Notes under the pieces: generated by a model
Databases searched by the model: none
The model's input: the letters and a program-made list of their open reading frames with translations, nothing else
Told to the model about the DNA's origin: nothing
Program-made: the position numbers and the translations under genes
Assembly: GCA_004357365.1 (NCBI GenBank)
Contig: SMVT01000125.1
Coordinates: 1-14,068 of the forward strand
Length of the DNA: 14,068 bases
Source of the DNA: Nitrospina sp.
GTDB taxonomy: Bacteria; Nitrospinota; Nitrospinia; Nitrospinales; Nitrospinaceae
Direction of reading: 5' to 3'
Shown here: positions 12,784-14,068 of the stretch, piece after piece
How positions within the stretch are numbered: position 1 is the stretch's first letter
Layout: each line of letters starts with the position of its first letter

Positions 12784-13017
12784 ATGCCTGACTTGAGGCT
12801 GAAACCTGACACCATGGATTATAACGGCTTAAACGAGCATCTGGACCAGCAGTCCCGGCTGTTCGAGCGGAACCTGCATATCAAAAACCTGCTTCGCATG
12901 CAGGAGCTTCTGGATGAGGAGTCGTTCCGGAAATGGAAAAAACTGCGCTTTGGCGGAAAGCCCCCGCCGGCGGACCTGGAACCGACGGATCAATCCAGCA
13001 CCGAGCGCCAATTTTAA
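12784..13017 (+). CDS. Small charged protein under sigma-54 control (77 aa)
   Basis: ATG 12784 follows GGGAG by 8 nt and the frame ends in a double stop TAATAG at 13015. The product begins MPDLRLKPDTMDYNGLNEHL. It has a helical charged middle, QQSRLFERNLHIKNLLRMQE then LLDEESFRKWKKLRFGG, and ends in a disordered-looking PPPADLEPTDQSSTERQF. It has no signal peptide, membrane segment or cysteine. The middle is likely a pair of helices (NLHIKNLLRMQELLDEESFRKW). I know no named family. The clean sigma-54 promoter implies conditional, activator-dependent expression (nitrogen, envelope, motility or similar), but nothing nearby tells which. Confidence 0.75.
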   Translation: MPDLRLKPDTMDYNGLNEHLDQQSRLFERNLHIKNLLRMQELLDEESFRKWKKLRFGGKPPPADLEPTDQSSTERQF

Positions 13018-13022
13018 TAGCG

Positions 13023-13046
13023 ATGCCTTGCCGGCGCGGCAGGCAT
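13023..13046 (+). terminator. Hairpin after the sigma-54 gene
   Basis: ATGCC-T-TGCCG-GCG-CGGCA-GGCAT forms 10 paired bases with one bulged T, 6 nt after the stop. No strong T-run follows, so it may be a terminator or a stability hairpin for converging transcripts. Confidence 0.5.
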
Positions 13047-13076
13047 TCCTCCGAAAAGTGTTAATTTCGGCCGCCG

Positions 13077-13271
13077 TCATTGATTCAAAAAATGGACCAG
13101 ACTGCTGACGAACCACAGGACGATCAGCGCCCAGAAACCGGAAACGGCGGCCTTGAAGAAAACATTTTCCCAATGTTTGTTGAACCGGGAGGCGATGAGC
13201 GCCAGCAGGAACAGGGAAAACAGCCCGGTGGTAATCATATAGTAGGGAATGTTCCATCCGAACAGGGTCAT
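13077..13271 (-). CDS. Small two-helix membrane protein (64 aa)
   Basis: The product has two hydrophobic segments, YMITTGLFSLFLLALIAS (11-28) and AAVSGFWALIVLWFVSSLV (41-59), joined by a basic loop RFNKHWENVFFK, and a short polar end. It looks like an inner-membrane hairpin protein; I recognise no named family. The start ATG 13271 lies 9 bp after the YchJ-type gene, with AGGG about 10 nt upstream, so the two are probably co-transcribed. Its stop faces the plus-strand sigma-54 gene across a 59-bp gap. Confidence 0.7.
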   Translation of the reverse strand: MTLFGWNIPYYMITTGLFSLFLLALIASRFNKHWENVFFKAAVSGFWALIVLWFVSSLVHFLNQ

Positions 13272-13280
13272 GGGTCTGCC

Positions 13281-13793
13281 CTATGCACCGCAACACTTTT
13301 TGAATTTCTTGCCACTGCCGCACGGGCAGGGATCGTTGCGGCCCACTTTGGGTCCCTCGCGCTTCACGGGGGTCTGCGGCGCGTCGTGCACTTTCCGGTG
13401 AATGGTGGACCGTTGTTCGCTGTAGGTCCACCGGCCGTCCTCTTTCAGAAAGGTTGAGGTTTCGCGCAGAACGTGCTCTTCATCGTCTTCACGATAAAAT
13501 GCGACAAAAGTCACCTCTCCCTCCTCATCCTGCACGCCCCCTTTTTTGGAATCCAGAACTTCCAGTGTGAGCCACTCGACGCTCTTGCCCCATCGATCAA
13601 AACTCTTCCGGCTTTTATCGGAACGTTCGCTGGAATGGGTGGTCGCAATCAGATAATCCCAGTTCCGCTGGGTGTAAGCGGTGTAACGCGAGCGCATCAA
13701 ATCTTCCGCGGTGTCGGCATAGCCGGTGCCGCGGATCAGGGGACCGCAACAATCGGCATACGGGGACTGCAGGCCGCAGGGACAATCCTTCAT
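13281..13793 (-). CDS. ychJ: YchJ-family protein with SEC-C zinc-binding motifs
   Basis: The 170-residue product has a Cys cluster at each end: CPCG-LQSPYADCCGPLI (4-20) and RNDPCPCGSGKKFKKCCGA (about 152-170, a full SEC-C motif). Between them is the NTF2-like YchJ middle domain (AEDLMRSRYTAYTQRNWDYL, ATTHSSER, then VTFVAFYRE and FLKEDGRWTY). SEC-C motifs bind zinc and often contact the ribosome or SecB-type partners; the YchJ role is not known. The start is ATG 13793, with GAGGAA upstream and the family's N-terminal CPCG right after it; the longer frame to 13823 lacks support. The stop is TAG (13281-13283), so TAG is an ordinary stop in this genome. Confidence 0.9.
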   Translation of the reverse strand: MKDCPCGLQSPYADCCGPLIRGTGYADTAEDLMRSRYTAYTQRNWDYLIATTHSSERSDKSRKSFDRWGKSVEWLTLEVLDSKKGGVQDEEGEVTFVAFYREDDEEHVLRETSTFLKEDGRWTYSEQRSTIHRKVHDAPQTPVKREGPKVGRNDPCPCGSGKKFKKCCGA

Positions 13794-13939
13794 TGGAGTG
13801 TTTCCTTTGAGGAATGATTGCACGAAGCGTTAACGGAAACCGCCGGATCAGATGCCTGCGGTAAACGCGCATGGTGTTTTCGGGAGAAGTATACAATCAA
13901 GCCAAGGTGTTGGGGAGGGAAAACCGGGGCGACGGGAAA

Positions 13940-14068
13940 TCAATCGTAGAACATACTGACGGCGTCTTCCACCTGGTCGCGAACGAAATCCTGAATGTCC
14001 GTTAGAAAGGAACGATTGAGTCCGACCCGTTGCACGGCGGAGGAATCCAGCTCGGGAATCCCGGGCTC
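13940..14068 (-). CDS. C-terminal fragment of an unidentified protein
   Basis: A minus-strand frame enters from the right edge and ends at TGA 13940-13942, giving 42 residues: EPGIPELDSSAVQRVGLNRS, then FLTDIQDFVRDQVEDAVSMF and YD. The end is amphipathic and acidic and looks helical. It is too short to assign. About 145 bp without any visible gene separate it from the YchJ-type gene on the same strand. Confidence 0.6.
   Translation of the reverse strand, partial: EPGIPELDSSAVQRVGLNRSFLTDIQDFVRDQVEDAVSMFYD

Noticed and set aside
12829..13431. Minus-strand 200-codon frame across the sigma-54 gene, the two-helix protein and the YchJ gene end
   Set aside because: It overlaps three better supported genes and their intergenic hairpin; its composition is antisense-like, with no domain.
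1..14068. CRISPR array, tRNA, rRNA or insertion sequence
   Set aside because: I saw no regularly spaced direct repeats, no cloverleaf with a conserved T-loop, no rRNA core sequence and no transposase frame.

Overview
The window is about 14 kb of bacterial chromosome, mid-GC by eye, from a Gram-negative organism. Several products carry export or lipoprotein signals, there is a Rap1a-like periplasmic protein, and there is a near-perfect sigma-54 promoter. The gene mix (PrmC, SelO, HupE/UreJ, DoxX, a DksA/TraR-type zinc finger, many small conserved hypotheticals) and the short palindromic intergenic repeats would fit an environmental lineage such as Nitrospinota or a former deltaproteobacterium. 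That placement is a guess; no rRNA or marker set is present.

Layout. 1-1300 (+): the tail of an unidentified gene, prmC, then a scarred junction holding the C-terminal remnant of a nitrobindin/FABP-like beta-barrel gene. 1478-2962 (+): selO. 2963-3239: repeats. 3240-6461 (-): a run of minus-strand genes read from high to low coordinates. These are a TPR lipoprotein gene with two in-frame TAG codons, a HupE/UreJ-type membrane protein, a conserved protein of unknown function, a frameshifted DksA/TraR-type zinc-finger gene and a SLOG-like nucleotide-binding protein. 6645-7940 (+): doxX, a long leader with a terminator hairpin, cspA, and an unlisted 59-residue basic protein. 7993-9056 (-): an ArsR-family regulator, a strong palindromic operator, a secreted protein with two calcium-loop-like motifs and a 62-residue Cys-rich protein, which together look like a small metal-responsive cassette. 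9057-9329: repeats. 9330-9728 (+): a glyoxalase/VOC protein. 9744-12579 (-): an AT-rich putative nuclease with a C-terminal EVE/PUA-like domain, a Rap1a-like exported protein translationally coupled to a lipoprotein-anchored SAM methyltransferase, a DUF2905 membrane protein and a small unknown. 12784-13017 (+): a 77-residue protein behind the sigma-54 promoter. 13077-14068 (-): a two-helix membrane protein, a YchJ/SEC-C protein and a partial gene.

No single large novel system dominates. The best leads are (i) the ArsR/operator/Cys-rich cassette, (ii) the nuclease plus EVE/PUA-like protein in a compositionally foreign stretch, (iii) the methyltransferase with a lipoprotein signal coupled to a Rap1a-like protein, (iv) the sigma-54-driven small gene, and (v) two genes that are nearly intact but interrupted (two TAG codons; a 1-nt frameshift plus a lost zinc ligand). 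Stop codons TAG, TGA and TAA are all used as ordinary stops here, so genome-wide recoding is not supported.
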